From positions 1-33,918 of the forward strand of contig DATHAP010000075.1 of NCBI GenBank assembly GCA_035489715.1: a DNA stretch of 33,918 nt, given 5' to 3'. This stretch comes from Actinomycetes bacterium (GTDB taxonomy: Bacteria > Actinomycetota > Actinomycetes > JACCUZ01). Shown one piece after another: positions 9,082-18,162 of the stretch. The stretch's first letter is position 1. Each line of letters begins with the position of its first letter. Under the pieces are notes generated by a model. That model saw nothing but the letters and a program-made list of their open reading frames with translations, ran no database searches and was not told the DNA's origin. Made by a program: the position numbers and the translations under genes.

Positions 9082-10646
9082 GCCAGTCCCACAGCCAGTC
9101 CCGATCCGACCCGAGCGGCGGTCCCGCGCGGCTCTGCCTGGTCACCGGTGCCTCCGGCTACATCGGCGGGCGACTGGTGCCCGAGCTCCTCGCGGCCGGC
9201 TACCGGGTCCGGGTGATGGCCCGGCAGCCGCAGAGCCTGCGGGACCGGCCGTGGGCCGGTGACGTGGAGATGGTGCGCGCGGACGCCTCCGACGCCCAGT
9301 CGCTGGTCGCCGCCCTCGACGCGGTCGACGTCGCGTACTACCTGATCCACGCCCTCGGCACCCGGGGCTTCGAGCGGACCGACCGCGAGAACGCCCGGCG
9401 CTTCGGCGACGCCGCCCGGGCCGCCTCGGTCGGTCGGCTGGTCTACCTCGGCGGGCTGGCCCCCGAGGGCGAGGAGCTCTCCGCGCACCTGCGCTCCCGA
9501 CTGGAGGTCGGCGAGACCCTCCTGGCGTCGGGCGTGCCCACCGCGGTGCTGCGGGCCGCGGTCATCATCGGGTCCGGCTCGGCGTCCTTCGAGATGCTGC
9601 GCTACCTCACCGAGCGCCTGCCGGCGATGATCACGCCGCGCTGGGTCGACACCCGGATCCAGCCGATCGCCATCCGCGACGTGCTGCGCTACCTGGTCGG
9701 TGCCGCTGCGCTCCCCGCGGAGGTGAGCCGCTCGTTCGACATCGGCGGGCCGGACGTCCTCACCTACCGCCAGATGATGCACCGGTACGCCGCCGTCGCC
9801 GGTCTGTCCCGGCGCATCATCGTGCCGGTGCCGGTGCTGACCCCCACCCTGTCCTCGCACTGGGTCGGGCTGATCACGCCGGTGCCCTCGACGATCGCGA
9901 AGCCGCTGGTCGACTCCCTGCGCAACGAGGTGATCGCGCACGAGCACGAGATCGCTCGCCACGTGCCCGACCCGCCGGAGGGGCTGCTCGGCTTCGACCG
10001 GGCCGTCGAGCTGGCCCTGCAGCGCATCAAGGACGCCGAGGTGGTCACCCGGTGGTCGTCCGCCTCGGTGCCCGGCGCCCCGAGTGACCCGCTGCCAACC
10101 GACCCGGACTGGGCCGGCGGCTCGCTCTACGAGGACGTCCGGCGGCGCGAGGTGCAGGCCTCCCCCGGGTCGCTGTGGCGGGTCCTCGAAGGCATCGGCG
10201 GCGACCGCGGGTGGTACTCCTTCCCGCTCGCCTGGAGGGTCCGCGGCCTTGCCGACCGGCTGGTGGGTGGCGTGGGGCTGCGCCGCGGCCGCCGCGACGC
10301 CGAGCGGGTCTACGTCGGCGAGACGATCGACTTCTGGCGGGTCGAGGAACGCGACGAGGGCCGGCTGCTGCGGCTGCGCGCCGAGATGCGGCTGCCCGGC
10401 CTGGCCTGGCTGGAGCTCGGCATCCAGGGCGACACGTCGCAGGGCTCGTCGCAGGATGCCGGCCAGGGCTCCTCGACGACGTACGTCCAGAGGGCCCTCT
10501 TCCATCCCCGCGGGCTGCTCGGGCACCTGTACTGGTGGACGGTGGCGCCCTTCCACGGAGTGGTGTTCGGCGGGATGGCCCGCAACATCGCCCGCGCCGC
10601 CGAGCAGCTCGAACGCGGCAAGCCGGTCACCACCATCCCGTCCTGA
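9078..10646 (+). CDS. NAD(P)-binding (atypical SDR) protein with DUF2867-like C-terminal domain
   Basis: The N-terminal half is an NAD(P)H-binding Rossmann domain of the atypical SDR type: LVTGASGYIGG (21-31), then DVAYYLIHALG and LVYLGGLAP. The C-terminal ~170 residues resemble DUF2867, a SRPBCC-like lipid-binding fold, ending in a hydrophobic segment with FHGVVFGGMARN. The whole would be 522 residues. The substrate is unknown; the architecture is common in actinobacteria. The start is odd: the frame opens after a stop at 9045 and offers no ATG, GTG or TTG before the glycine-rich motif. The first GTG (9177) lies after that motif and would remove it. A CTG at 9078 overlaps the qcrB stop as CTGA, the same geometry as the GTGA junctions elsewhere here, and is my choice. 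Confidence 0.82.
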   Translation: MSQSHSQSRSDPSGGPARLCLVTGASGYIGGRLVPELLAAGYRVRVMARQPQSLRDRPWAGDVEMVRADASDAQSLVAALDAVDVAYYLIHALGTRGFERTDRENARRFGDAARAASVGRLVYLGGLAPEGEELSAHLRSRLEVGETLLASGVPTAVLRAAVIIGSGSASFEMLRYLTERLPAMITPRWVDTRIQPIAIRDVLRYLVGAAALPAEVSRSFDIGGPDVLTYRQMMHRYAAVAGLSRRIIVPVPVLTPTLSSHWVGLITPVPSTIAKPLVDSLRNEVIAHEHEIARHVPDPPEGLLGFDRAVELALQRIKDAEVVTRWSSASVPGAPSDPLPTDPDWAGGSLYEDVRRREVQASPGSLWRVLEGIGGDRGWYSFPLAWRVRGLADRLVGGVGLRRGRRDAERVYVGETIDFWRVEERDEGRLLRLRAEMRLPGLAWLELGIQGDTSQGSSQDAGQGSSTTYVQRALFHPRGLLGHLYWWTVAPFHGVVFGGMARNIARAAEQLERGKPVTTIPS

Positions 10647-10654
10647 CTCGGGGG

Positions 10655-10945
10655 TCAGCCGAGCGTGCTGGGCGGCGCCGTCGCCTCGAGCGCCCGGCCC
10701 ATCTCGGCGTCGAGCAGGTCCGCCGCCTTCTTCCACGGCGTCACCGGGTAGGCCCGCTCGTAGAGGTGCGTCACCGACGGCACCAGCGTGCTGATGTCGA
10801 CGTACTGGGCGACCTCCTCGCTGCTCTCGCAGTCGGCCTGCCAGTAGCCGCGCCAGCTGACCCGCAGCCGCATCGACGGTCCCCGTCCCGGCACCTGGCG
10901 CACCACTCGCTCGACGCGCCAACCGTCCGCGCTGACCATCGTCAT
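10655..10945 (-). CDS. Small hypothetical protein
   Basis: The frame encodes 96 residues, beginning MTMVSADGWRVERVV, with an ATG preceded by GGAG at 6 nt. I do not recognise a named family. The protein is soluble, with a beta-rich first half (RLRVSWRGYWQAD) and a helical second half (YERAYPVTPWKKAADLLDAEMGRAL); there are no membrane segments and one cysteine. It is convergent with the preceding SDR gene (8 nt between stops) and lies 155 bp downstream of the photolyase gene on the same strand. The 155-bp gap holds no other feature I can support. Confidence 0.65.
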   Translation of the reverse strand: MTMVSADGWRVERVVRQVPGRGPSMRLRVSWRGYWQADCESSEEVAQYVDISTLVPSVTHLYERAYPVTPWKKAADLLDAEMGRALEATAPPSTLG

Positions 10946-11100
10946 CTGGGCTCCATGCCTCGGGGTGCCCACCGTACGGCACCGGCAGGGACCACCGCGG
11001 CGGCCGCTCGTCGTGCGGGCACCGGCCCGGCCGGCCGCAGCCCGAGTCGCCCACCAAGGCTTGCTTGGCGCGGTCGACGGGCAGCCAGACGGGGCCAGGC

Positions 11101-12480
11101 TCAGGCGGGGTGTCGGATGGCGCGGCGGCCCTGCTTGAGGCGCTCCTTGGCCTCCAGCTGGTCGACGATGGGCGGCGGGTAGCCCAGCGCCTGGAACTGC
11201 TCCTCGGGCAGCAGCCACGGCTCGTGCACGTAGCCGTCGTCGACGGCGGCCAGCTCCTCGACGTAGCGCCGGACGTAGGAGCCGGCCGGGTCGTGCCGGC
11301 GCGCCTGCAGGGTGACGTTGTAGGTGCGGTTGAAGCGGCTGTCGGTGCCGGTGCCGGCGACCCACTGCCAGTTCATCGTGTTGTTGGCGACGTCGGCGTC
11401 GAGCAGCAGGTCGACGAAGTGCTGCGCCCCCTCCCGCCAGTCGATGTAGAGCGTCTTGGTGAGGAAGTGCCCGGTGATGAGCCGGGCCCGGTTGTGCATC
11501 CAGCCCTCACGGGCCAGCTGGCGCATCCCGGCGTCGACGATCGGGTAGCCCGTGCGCCCCTCCTTCCAGGCGGTCAGCTCCTCGCCGCCGGAGTGCCACC
11601 GGTCACCTCGGGGCCGGTAGTCCTCGCGCGTCGCGTCCGGCCGCGCGGCCAGCACCTGGTGGTGGAAGTCGCGCCAGGCCACCTGCCGCACGAAGGACGC
11701 CGCGGCGCTCGACCGCTGCTCCCTCGCCTTCCGCACCAGCTCGACCGGCGAGACGCACCCGAAGTGCAGGTAGGGCGAGAGCCGGGACGTGTTGTCGTTG
11801 CCCAGGGCGTCGTGGTCGTCGTCGTAGGCGGCGATGCCGTCGCGCAGCCAGCAGTCCATGCGCTCGCGGCCGGCCGTCTCGCCCCCGGCCATCAGGTCCG
11901 GCGACCGCTCACCACCGGCGATGTCGGCCGGCCCGGGCAGGTCGCCACGGGCCATCCGCGGCATCGTCAGGTGGCGCGGCGTCGGCTCCAGCGCGCGCAG
12001 CGGCGTCTTCGCCCACTTGCGGAAGTACGGCGTGAACACCGACATGTGGTCCTTGCCCGCCGTCGCCACCTCGCCGGGCGGCACGACCAGCAGCGCGTCG
12101 TCGTGGACGACGAGCTCGACGTCGTCGGGGAGCCGCGCGGCCAGGTCGTCGAGCCGCCTGCGGGCGTACGCCGTCACATCGGCCGCGACGTGCACCTGCC
12201 GCGCGCCGGTCTCCTGGGCCAGCCCCGCCACCTCGAGCGCCCAGCGACCCCGCCGCACGACGAGCCCGGCGCCCCGCTCGCGCAGCGAGGAGTCCAGGTC
12301 GGCCAGCGACTCGGCCAGGAAGTGCGCGCGGTTGGCCCGGTTGTAGGCCGAGCGCAGGATCGCCGTGTCGAGGACGAAGAGCGGCACGACCTGGTCCGCG
12401 CTGCCGGCGGCCCGGCCCAGGACGGGGCTGTCGTGGACCCGCAGGTCACGGGTCAGGACGGCGATCGAGGTCGTCGGCAC
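11101..12480 (-). CDS. phr: Deoxyribodipyrimidine photolyase / cryptochrome family protein
   Basis: Probably repairs UV-induced pyrimidine dimers with light and FADH-. The 459-residue protein has an N-terminal Rossmann-like antenna domain (about 1-130, beginning SIAVLTRDLRVHDSP) and a helical FAD domain with TSRLSPYLHFG, RQVAWRDFHHQVL, TGYPIVDAGMRQL, HNRARLI and NWQWVAGTGTD. After the last motif the common AAPYFRIFNP stretch reads SRFNRTYNVTLQ. The asparagine near flavin N5 appears kept, but the rest follows the actinobacterial subgroup form, so a cryptochrome-like or 6-4 activity cannot be excluded. The GTG start is backed by AGGAAG 6 nt upstream. It lies 68 nt after the L,D-transpeptidase gene, on the same strand. 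Confidence 0.92.
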   Translation of the reverse strand: MPTTSIAVLTRDLRVHDSPVLGRAAGSADQVVPLFVLDTAILRSAYNRANRAHFLAESLADLDSSLRERGAGLVVRRGRWALEVAGLAQETGARQVHVAADVTAYARRRLDDLAARLPDDVELVVHDDALLVVPPGEVATAGKDHMSVFTPYFRKWAKTPLRALEPTPRHLTMPRMARGDLPGPADIAGGERSPDLMAGGETAGRERMDCWLRDGIAAYDDDHDALGNDNTSRLSPYLHFGCVSPVELVRKAREQRSSAAASFVRQVAWRDFHHQVLAARPDATREDYRPRGDRWHSGGEELTAWKEGRTGYPIVDAGMRQLAREGWMHNRARLITGHFLTKTLYIDWREGAQHFVDLLLDADVANNTMNWQWVAGTGTDSRFNRTYNVTLQARRHDPAGSYVRRYVEELAAVDDGYVHEPWLLPEEQFQALGYPPPIVDQLEAKERLKQGRRAIRHPA

Positions 12481-12548
12481 GTCGGTCTTCCTGCCCCCCT
12501 GCGGAGGCGGATGCACGCGGTGCCGCCGGTGAGGTCCGGCTCGGTCGG

Positions 12549-13775
12549 TCAGCCCTGCAGGGCGCTGGCCTCGAGCCACTCCGACCACGAGACGTTCCAG
12601 TCGGTGTAGCCGTTGCCGGGCTCCAGCTGGCGCGGCGAGCCGACGACCTTGACCACGTCGCCGACCGTGCTCTGGTTGTACAGCCAGATGGCGTTGGACG
12701 GGGCCATGCCGACGCAGCCGTGGCTGACGTTGACGCTGCCCTGGGAGCCGACCGACCACGGGGCGGAGTGGACGAACTCTCCGCTCCAGGTGACGCGCAT
12801 CGCGTAGGGCACCTCGAGGCGGTAGTACTCCGGGTCACCCGGCTGGATGCCGATGGTCGCGGCGTCCATGATCTTGAGCGTGTGCTTCTCGAGGATGACC
12901 TTGGTGCCGTTGCGGGTGAGGAAGCCGGCCTTGCCGGTGGTCACCGGGATGACCCGCGCCTTCACGCCGTTGCGGTAGACGGTCAGGGTGTGCGCGTCGA
13001 CGTCGATCACGCTCACCATTGAGGAGCCGGTGCTGAACCGCACCGTGCGGTTCTCCATGCCCCACACGCCGCGCCCGGCGTCGACGCCGCGCAGGTGCAC
13101 GTCGACCTTGATCTTGTCGTACGCCGGCCAGAACTCCTTGGGCCGGTAGTGGACCTCTTCGTTGCTGACCCAGCTCCAGGCGCCCTCGATCGGCTTGCTC
13201 GAGGTGACCTGCAGGGCCTCCTCGACGGCTGCCCGGTTCCGGACCTTCTCGGAGAACCGCACGATGATCGGCATGCCGACGCCGACGTTCTGCCCGTCGA
13301 GGGGCGAGATGGAGGTCTCGAGCACCTTGCGTGGGGTCACGGTGGCGAAGAAGCCGGAGCGCTCGGTGACCCGGCCGTCGGCGTCGACCGCGGAGGCGGT
13401 CAGCCGGTAGTGCCGGGAGACCTTGAGCGGGTCGCTGGAGGTCCAGGTGAGCTGGTCAGCCGAGGTCTCGCCCTCGATCGTGCGGCCCTTGTCGTCGGTC
13501 AGGACGACCTCGGTGATGGTGCCGTCGGTGGCCGTGACGGTGACCGGCTCGCCGGGGGCGATGTCGCTCGAGGCGGACTCGGGGGTGAAGGCGAGGGCGG
13601 CCTTGGGCGCCGGCGGGGCCTCGTTGGCCGACTCGACGGCGGCCTGGGCCGGCGACGGGTTGGTGCCGGAGGTGGTGCAGCCCGAGACGAGCAGCATCGC
13701 GGCGGCGGCCGTCACGGCGGCGCCGACCAGCGTCCTGCGGTTGTTCATGCCTGCCCCGCCCCGGTCCCCGAGCAC
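12549..13775 (-). CDS. Lipoprotein L,D-transpeptidase (Ig-like domains plus YkuD domain)
   Basis: The enzyme should make 3-3 cross-links in peptidoglycan from outside the membrane. It has a lipoprotein signal peptide with lipobox LVSGC (C33). A Thr/Ser-rich linker and one or two Ig-like domains (about 55-265) follow, as in mycobacterial LdtB. The C-terminal YkuD catalytic domain has H336 in VHSAPW and the S-H-G-C motif (S351, H352, C354), with C354 as nucleophile. The length of 408 residues matches the family. I chose GTG 13775 because AGGAGG lies 6 nt upstream; ATG 13748, nine codons later, is the alternative. In the first case the n-region of the signal peptide is simply longer. The 151 bp to the ctaF stop hold no recognised gene. 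Confidence 0.93.
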   Translation of the reverse strand: MLGDRGGAGMNNRRTLVGAAVTAAAAMLLVSGCTTSGTNPSPAQAAVESANEAPPAPKAALAFTPESASSDIAPGEPVTVTATDGTITEVVLTDDKGRTIEGETSADQLTWTSSDPLKVSRHYRLTASAVDADGRVTERSGFFATVTPRKVLETSISPLDGQNVGVGMPIIVRFSEKVRNRAAVEEALQVTSSKPIEGAWSWVSNEEVHYRPKEFWPAYDKIKVDVHLRGVDAGRGVWGMENRTVRFSTGSSMVSVIDVDAHTLTVYRNGVKARVIPVTTGKAGFLTRNGTKVILEKHTLKIMDAATIGIQPGDPEYYRLEVPYAMRVTWSGEFVHSAPWSVGSQGSVNVSHGCVGMAPSNAIWLYNQSTVGDVVKVVGSPRQLEPGNGYTDWNVSWSEWLEASALQG

Positions 13776-13926
13776 ACGTACCCTCCTGAGCGCGCTCCGC
13801 GGTGGAGACAACGCCCCAGCAGTGTCCCTCGTCCCCCGGGCGATCGTCCACTTGACGCCCGGCCGGCCGGATAACGAATCGGCATTCCCCCAGGTCAGGC
13901 CCGAGCTCGGCCCGACTGACGGGCGG

Positions 13927-14322
13927 TCAGGCGGCCGGCTCGCCGCGGTAGTACTCGAACACGAGGCCGATCACGGCCAGAACGCCGGCGCCGGCCCCGA
14001 TGATGAACAGCCACCAGCCGACCGCCACGCCGAGGAACGAGATGGCGGCGGCACCCCCCACCGCCAGTGGCCACCAGCTGTGCGGGCTGTAGAAGCCCAG
14101 CTCGCCGGCCCCGTCCACGATCTCGGCGGTCTTGGAGTCCTCGGGCCGCGGGTCGATGCGGCGCGCGGTGAAGAGCAGGTAGTAGCCGACCAGGAAGGCC
14201 AGGCCGGCGGTGAACGCCAGGGCCACCGTGCCGACCGGCTCCTCGGAGAGCAGCCCGTAGATCACCGCGGCGATCGCGAAGAAGAAGAAGCCGGCCGCGA
14301 AGAGCCAGCCCTCGACCTTCAT
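13927..14322 (-). CDS. ctaF: Cytochrome c oxidase subunit 4 (actinobacterial type)
   Basis: The 131-residue membrane subunit of the aa3 oxidase has four hydrophobic segments: about 5-25, 32-52, then two adjacent helices after SPHSWWPLAVGG (about 83-103 and 106-124). The motif GFYSPHSWWP before the third helix is characteristic of actinobacterial subunit IV. It closes the ctaC-ctaD-ctaF cluster, 52 nt after ctaD. A GGAGG lies 7 nt before the ATG. The family is accessory and found only in actinobacterial oxidases; no cofactor ligands are expected. Confidence 0.92.
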   Translation of the reverse strand: MKVEGWLFAAGFFFFAIAAVIYGLLSEEPVGTVALAFTAGLAFLVGYYLLFTARRIDPRPEDSKTAEIVDGAGELGFYSPHSWWPLAVGGAAAISFLGVAVGWWLFIIGAGAGVLAVIGLVFEYYRGEPAA

Positions 14323-14378
14323 TCGCGGCCTCCGACGAGTCGCGAGCGCAGCGAGTGAGCCGGTGGGGTGTGCTTCAT
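14319..14378 (-). CDS. Possible 19-codon coupling ORF between ctaD and ctaF
   Basis: The ATG overlaps the ctaD stop as ATGA and the TGA overlaps the ctaF ATG as ATGA, so a reading frame of [19 protein letters not shown] exactly fills the gap. It contains the GGAGG Shine-Dalgarno sequence of ctaF. It may be a translational-coupling leader, or chance; the peptide has no recognised homology. Its central DNA (CACTCGCTGCGCTCGCGACT) is palindrome-like and could be a repeat element instead. Confidence 0.3.
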   Translation of the reverse strand: MKHTPPAHSLRSRLVGGRE

Positions 14379-16099
14379 GCCCGGCCTCCCGGTCCGCCCT
14401 CGAGATCGGGCTCACCGAGCACCTGGTCGAGGAAGTTCTTGTCCGGCGTGGGCTGGTCCATCGCCGCGACGTGCGGGTAGTGCAGGTCGAACGCCGGAGA
14501 CTCGGACCGGATCCGCGGCAGCTCGACGAAGTTGTGCCGCGGCGGCGGGCAGGAGGTGGCCCACTCGAGCGACCGGCCGTAGCCCCACGGGTCGTCGGTG
14601 GTGACCTTCGGGCCGTGGGAGCTGCGCCAGACGTTGAGCAGGAAGGGCAGCGTCGACGCGCCGAGCAGGAACGACCCGATCGTCGAGAACATGTTCATGC
14701 CGGTGAAACCGTCGCTCGCGAGGTAGTCGACGTAGCGACGCGGCATGCCGGCCACGCCCAGCCAGTGCTGGATCAGGAACGTCATGTGGAAGCCGATGAA
14801 CAGAGTCCAGAAGTGGATCTTGCCGAGCCGCTCGTCGAGCATCCGGCCGGTCATCTTGGGCCACCAGAAGTAGAACCCGGCGTTCATCGCGAAGACGACC
14901 GTGCCGAACACCACGTAGTGGAAGTGGGCCACGACGAAGTAGGTGTCGTTGACGTGGAAGTCCAGCGGCGGCGAGGCCAGGATCATGCCGGTCAGGCCGC
15001 CGAAGAGGAAGGTCACGAGGAAGCCGATGGACCACAGCATCGGTGTCTCGAAGGTCAGCGACCCTCGCCACATGGTGCCGATCCAGTTGAAGAACTTCAC
15101 GCCGGTCGGCACGGCGATCAGGAACGTCATGAAGGAGAAGAACGGCAGGAGCACGGCCCCGGTCGGGAACATGTGGTGCGCCCACACCGTGACCGAGAGG
15201 CCGGCGATCGCGATGGTCGCGAAGACCAGGCCCTTGTAGCCGAAGATCGGCTTGCGGCTGAAGACCGGCAGCACCTCGGACACGATGCCGAAGAACGGCA
15301 GCGCGATGATGTAGACCTCGGGGTGGCCGAAGAACCAGAACAGGTGCTGCCAAAGGATCGGCCCGCCGTTGGCCGGGTCGAAGATGTGCGCACCGAATTT
15401 TCGGTCGGCCTCGAGCGCGAGCAGCGCGGCCGCCAGGACCGGGAAGGCCATCAGCACCAGGACGCTGGTGAGCAGGATGTTCCAGGTGAAGATCGGCATC
15501 CGGAACATCGTCATGCCCGGTGCGCGCATGCAGAAGATGGTGGTGATGAAGTTGACGGCCCCGAGAATCGTGCCGAAGCCAGCGAGCGCGAGGCCCATGA
15601 TCCACAGGTCGCTGCCCAGGCCCGGCGAGAAGAGCTCGGAGTTGAGCGGGGCGTAGGCGTACCAGCCGAACGACGCGGCACCGCTAGGGGTGAGGAACCC
15701 GGCCGACGCGATCAGCCCGCCGAACAGGAAGAACCAGTACGACACCATGTTCAGCCGCGGGAAGGCCACGTCGGGCGAGCCGATCTGCAGCGGCATGATG
15801 ACGTTGGCGAAGCCGACGAACAGTGGCGTCGCGAAGAGCAGCAGCATGATCGTGCCGTGCATGGTGAACAGCTGGTTGTACTGCTCGCCGGTGAAGAACT
15901 GGTTGCCCGGTCTGGCCAGCTCGGCCCGCATCATCATGGCCATCAGGCCGCCGATGAGGAAGAACACGAACGACGTGATCAGGTAGAGGTGGCCGATCGT
16001 CTTGTGGTCGGTGCTGGTGATCCACTTGACCACGGTGCTGCCCTTGCGGGCCGGCCGGATGACACCGGTGCCCGGACGGGGCTGGGCGGTGAGGGTCAC
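14375..16099 (-). CDS. ctaD: Cytochrome c oxidase subunit I (aa3 type)
   Basis: The catalytic subunit reduces O2 to water and pumps protons. The 574-residue protein has about twelve transmembrane helices and all metal ligands: haem a H81 (TMHGTIM) and H394; haem a3 H392 (VAHFHYV); CuB H259, H308 and H309. Y263 in GHPEVY gives the His-Tyr cross-link, and E261 in the same motif marks a type A oxidase. The GTG start overlaps the ctaC stop by 4 nt (GTGA). The hydrophilic C-terminal tail, containing [21 protein letters not shown], is typical of actinobacterial CtaD. Haem and copper insertion may depend on the CtaG-type protein encoded at 3.8-4.7 kb. Confidence 0.98.
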   Translation of the reverse strand: MTLTAQPRPGTGVIRPARKGSTVVKWITSTDHKTIGHLYLITSFVFFLIGGLMAMMMRAELARPGNQFFTGEQYNQLFTMHGTIMLLLFATPLFVGFANVIMPLQIGSPDVAFPRLNMVSYWFFLFGGLIASAGFLTPSGAASFGWYAYAPLNSELFSPGLGSDLWIMGLALAGFGTILGAVNFITTIFCMRAPGMTMFRMPIFTWNILLTSVLVLMAFPVLAAALLALEADRKFGAHIFDPANGGPILWQHLFWFFGHPEVYIIALPFFGIVSEVLPVFSRKPIFGYKGLVFATIAIAGLSVTVWAHHMFPTGAVLLPFFSFMTFLIAVPTGVKFFNWIGTMWRGSLTFETPMLWSIGFLVTFLFGGLTGMILASPPLDFHVNDTYFVVAHFHYVVFGTVVFAMNAGFYFWWPKMTGRMLDERLGKIHFWTLFIGFHMTFLIQHWLGVAGMPRRYVDYLASDGFTGMNMFSTIGSFLLGASTLPFLLNVWRSSHGPKVTTDDPWGYGRSLEWATSCPPPRHNFVELPRIRSESPAFDLHYPHVAAMDQPTPDKNFLDQVLGEPDLEGGPGGRA

Positions 16100-16893
16100 T
16101 GGGCGCTCCCGGCGTCGTTGCGTTCCTTGAGCTCGGCGATCCGCTGGTCGTACTCGTCGGGCGAGACCACGTCGACGTTGAACAGCATCCGCGCGTGGTC
16201 CTGCCCGCACAGCTCGGCGCACTTGCCCGCGAACGTGCCGATCTTGGTCGGCACCAGCTGGAAGGTGTTGGGCTGGCCGGGGATGACGTCCATCTTGAAC
16301 AGGAACGCCGGCACCCAGAACGAGTGGATGACGTCGTCGGACAGCAGGCGGAACTGGACGCTCTCGCCCTCCGGAAGCACCAGGGTGGGCGGCTTGCCGG
16401 GGGTGCCGGTCGTCTGCGCCCCGCCGTCGGAGGTGTAGGTGAACTGCCACGACCACTGGATGCCGGTGACGGTGATCCGGTGGTCGGGGTTGGCTGACGT
16501 CTCGAGGATGCGGTCCTCGTCACGAGCGGTGAAGAAGAAGAACACCGCCACCGCGATGAACGGCACCACGGTGTAGAGCACCTCGACCGGAAGGTTGTAG
16601 CGGGTCTGCGCCGGCAGACCGGTCTCGCCGCGCTTGCGCCGGAAGGCGATCACCGGCCACAGGATCAGCCCCCACGTCAAGGCGCCCACGGCCCAGGCCG
16701 CGACCCACGACCCCTGCCACAGCGAGAGGATCGTGGGCGCGTGGTTGGTGGCGTCACGGGCGGGCATCGCGAAGGTCGGCAGCTCCTCCGAGGAGCAGGC
16801 CGTGAGGGTGAGCAGGGCGAGGCCGCTGAGAGCGACGACCCTGCCGGTCGACCGCCGGCGCAGCCGGGGTCCCGTGGTGCCGGACGGACGCAA
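16096..16893 (-). CDS. ctaC: Cytochrome c oxidase subunit II (CuA)
   Basis: CtaC receives electrons from QcrC at its binuclear CuA centre and passes them to haem a. The roughly 265-residue protein has a lipoprotein-like signal (lipobox LTAC, C33), two membrane helices (about 57-82 and 102-121) and an external cupredoxin domain. The CuA ligands are complete: H190, C225, E227 (backbone), C229, H233 and M236 in [12 protein letters not shown]. The start is inferred as TTG 16893, preceded by GGGAGAGG; no ATG or GTG lies between the predicted promoter and the signal peptide except a GTG within two codons of the -10 box. A TAGGGT promoter box is about 60 nt upstream. ctaD overlaps by 4 nt. Confidence 0.95.
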   Translation of the reverse strand: MRPSGTTGPRLRRRSTGRVVALSGLALLTLTACSSEELPTFAMPARDATNHAPTILSLWQGSWVAAWAVGALTWGLILWPVIAFRRKRGETGLPAQTRYNLPVEVLYTVVPFIAVAVFFFFTARDEDRILETSANPDHRITVTGIQWSWQFTYTSDGGAQTTGTPGKPPTLVLPEGESVQFRLLSDDVIHSFWVPAFLFKMDVIPGQPNTFQLVPTKIGTFAGKCAELCGQDHARMLFNVDVVSPDEYDQRIAELKERNDAGSAQ

Positions 16894-16954
16894 CGTTTCG
16901 CCTCTCCCGCATGTCGAGCCGGGGCAGGGGACCCGGCGGCCTGGTCGCGTCAGC

Positions 16955-16960
16955 ACCCTA
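16955..16960 (-). promoter_or_regulatory. Predicted -10 box (TAGGGT) of the ctaCDF operon
   Basis: TAGGGT on the minus strand lies about 60 nt upstream of the TTG start of ctaC, leaving a leader of about 55 nt with a Shine-Dalgarno sequence. No clear -35 at 17-18 nt is visible. Confidence 0.45.
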
Positions 16961-17009
16961 CTCCAGACGACCTTGGTGATCGCGGCAAGGTGGGGTGTTC
17001 CGCGCGGGC

Positions 17010-17015
17010 TACCGT
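17010..17015 (+). promoter_or_regulatory. Predicted -10 box (TACCGT) for the cysteine desulfurase gene
   Basis: TACCGT ends exactly 7 nt before the GTG at 17023 and there is no Shine-Dalgarno sequence. This fits a leaderless transcript. It is divergent from the ctaC promoter, about 50 bp away. Confidence 0.5.
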
Positions 17016-17022
17016 CGGGCCC

Positions 17023-18162
17023 GTGGGCCACTTCGACGCCGCCTCCGGCGAGCGGCTGCACCCGGCGGCCCGGGACGCCTGGCTGGCCGCCGCGGACCAG
17101 GGCTGGGCCGACCCGGCGCGGCTCTACCGGGAGGCCCGGCGGGCCCGGCTTCTGCTCGACACCGCACGCGAGTCGGTGGCCGCCCGGATCGGTGCCCGGC
17201 CGGACGAGACGTCCTTCACCGCCTCGGGCACCCAGGCCGTCCACCTCGGCCTGCTGGGCCTGGTCGCGGGTGCCCGCGGGCACCCGCCGCGGGTGGTGGT
17301 CGGGGCCGTCGAGCACTCGGCGGTCCTGCACGCCGCGGCGCACGCGCGCCGCCGGTCGGGTGCCGAGATTGCCGAGGTCCCGGTGGACCGGACCGGTCTG
17401 GTGGACCTGACGGCGTACGCCGACAGGAGCTCGGCCACGGACCGCCCGGTGGTCGCCGCCCTGCAGTCGGCGAACCACGAGGTCGGCACCGTGCAGCCGG
17501 TCGCCGAGGCCGCGGAGCTCCTGCGCGGCGCTCCCCTGCTGGTGGACGCGGCCCAGACCGTGGGGCGGGCCGCGGTGCCTGCCGGCTGGGGGGTGCTGGC
17601 CGCGTCGGCGCACAAGTGGGGCGGGCCGGCCGGTGTCGGGGTGCTCGCCGTGCGCAAGGGCGTGCGGTGGCGGGCGCCCTTGCCCGAGGACGAGCGGGAG
17701 GCGGGCCGGGTCGCCGGCTTCGAGAACGTGCCGGCCGTCGTCGCCGCGGCGGCCGCCCTCGAGGCGGTGTGCGCGGAGGAGGCGACCGAGGGGCCGAGGC
17801 TGTCGGCGCTGGTCGACCGCCTGCGCGCCGAGGTGCCGCGGCTGGTGCCGGACACCCAGGTCGTCGGCCACCCGACGACGAGGCTGCCGCACCTGATGAC
17901 GTTCTCCCTGCTCTACGTCGACGGCGAGGCCGTCGTCACCGAGCTCGACCGCGAGGGGTTCGCTGTCAGCTCGGGGTCGTCGTGCACCGCGAGCACCCTG
18001 CAGCCGAGCCACGTGCTGGTTGCGATGGGGGTGCTGACCCACGGCAACGTGCGGGTCTCGCTCGGCCGCGGCACGACGGAGGCCGACGTCGACCGGTTCC
18101 TCGCGGTGCTGCCGGGGCTGGTCGGGCGGCTGCGGGCGCAGAGCGGGGCGACCGGGCTGTGA
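17023..18162 (+). CDS. Cysteine desulfurase (class V aminotransferase, NifS/IscS-like)
   Basis: This PLP enzyme takes sulfur from cysteine as a persulfide. In the 379-residue protein the PLP lysine is K198 (SAHKWGG); H98 (VEHSAVLH), D175 and Q178 (VDAAQTVG) line the cofactor; the persulfide cysteine is C321 in SSGSSCTAS. The gene overlaps a TusA-like gene by 4 nt, so sulfur is probably handed from C321 to the TusA cysteine. No iscU, sufU or mnmA is adjacent, so the final acceptor (a thiolated tRNA, cofactor or Fe-S protein) cannot be told from context. It is shorter at the N-terminus than IscS. The GTG start is supported by the -10 box 7 nt upstream. Confidence 0.9.
   Translation: MGHFDAASGERLHPAARDAWLAAADQGWADPARLYREARRARLLLDTARESVAARIGARPDETSFTASGTQAVHLGLLGLVAGARGHPPRVVVGAVEHSAVLHAAAHARRRSGAEIAEVPVDRTGLVDLTAYADRSSATDRPVVAALQSANHEVGTVQPVAEAAELLRGAPLLVDAAQTVGRAAVPAGWGVLAASAHKWGGPAGVGVLAVRKGVRWRAPLPEDEREAGRVAGFENVPAVVAAAAALEAVCAEEATEGPRLSALVDRLRAEVPRLVPDTQVVGHPTTRLPHLMTFSLLYVDGEAVVTELDREGFAVSSGSSCTASTLQPSHVLVAMGVLTHGNVRVSLGRGTTEADVDRFLAVLPGLVGRLRAQSGATGL

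Noticed and set aside
9177-9179. GTG as the start of the SDR/DUF2867 gene
   Set aside because: It would remove the glycine-rich NAD(P)-binding motif encoded just upstream in the same frame.
9009-11057. Long antisense open frame opposite qcrB and the SDR gene
   Set aside because: Its translation is Arg/Gly/Pro-rich without domains, while the opposite strand carries clear family motifs. Similar shadows opposite ctaD, ctaC, lhgO and nadA were dropped for the same reason.
11060-11085. CCAAG/CTTGG hairpin downstream of the photolyase gene
   Set aside because: The stem is only 5 bp and not convincingly a terminator.
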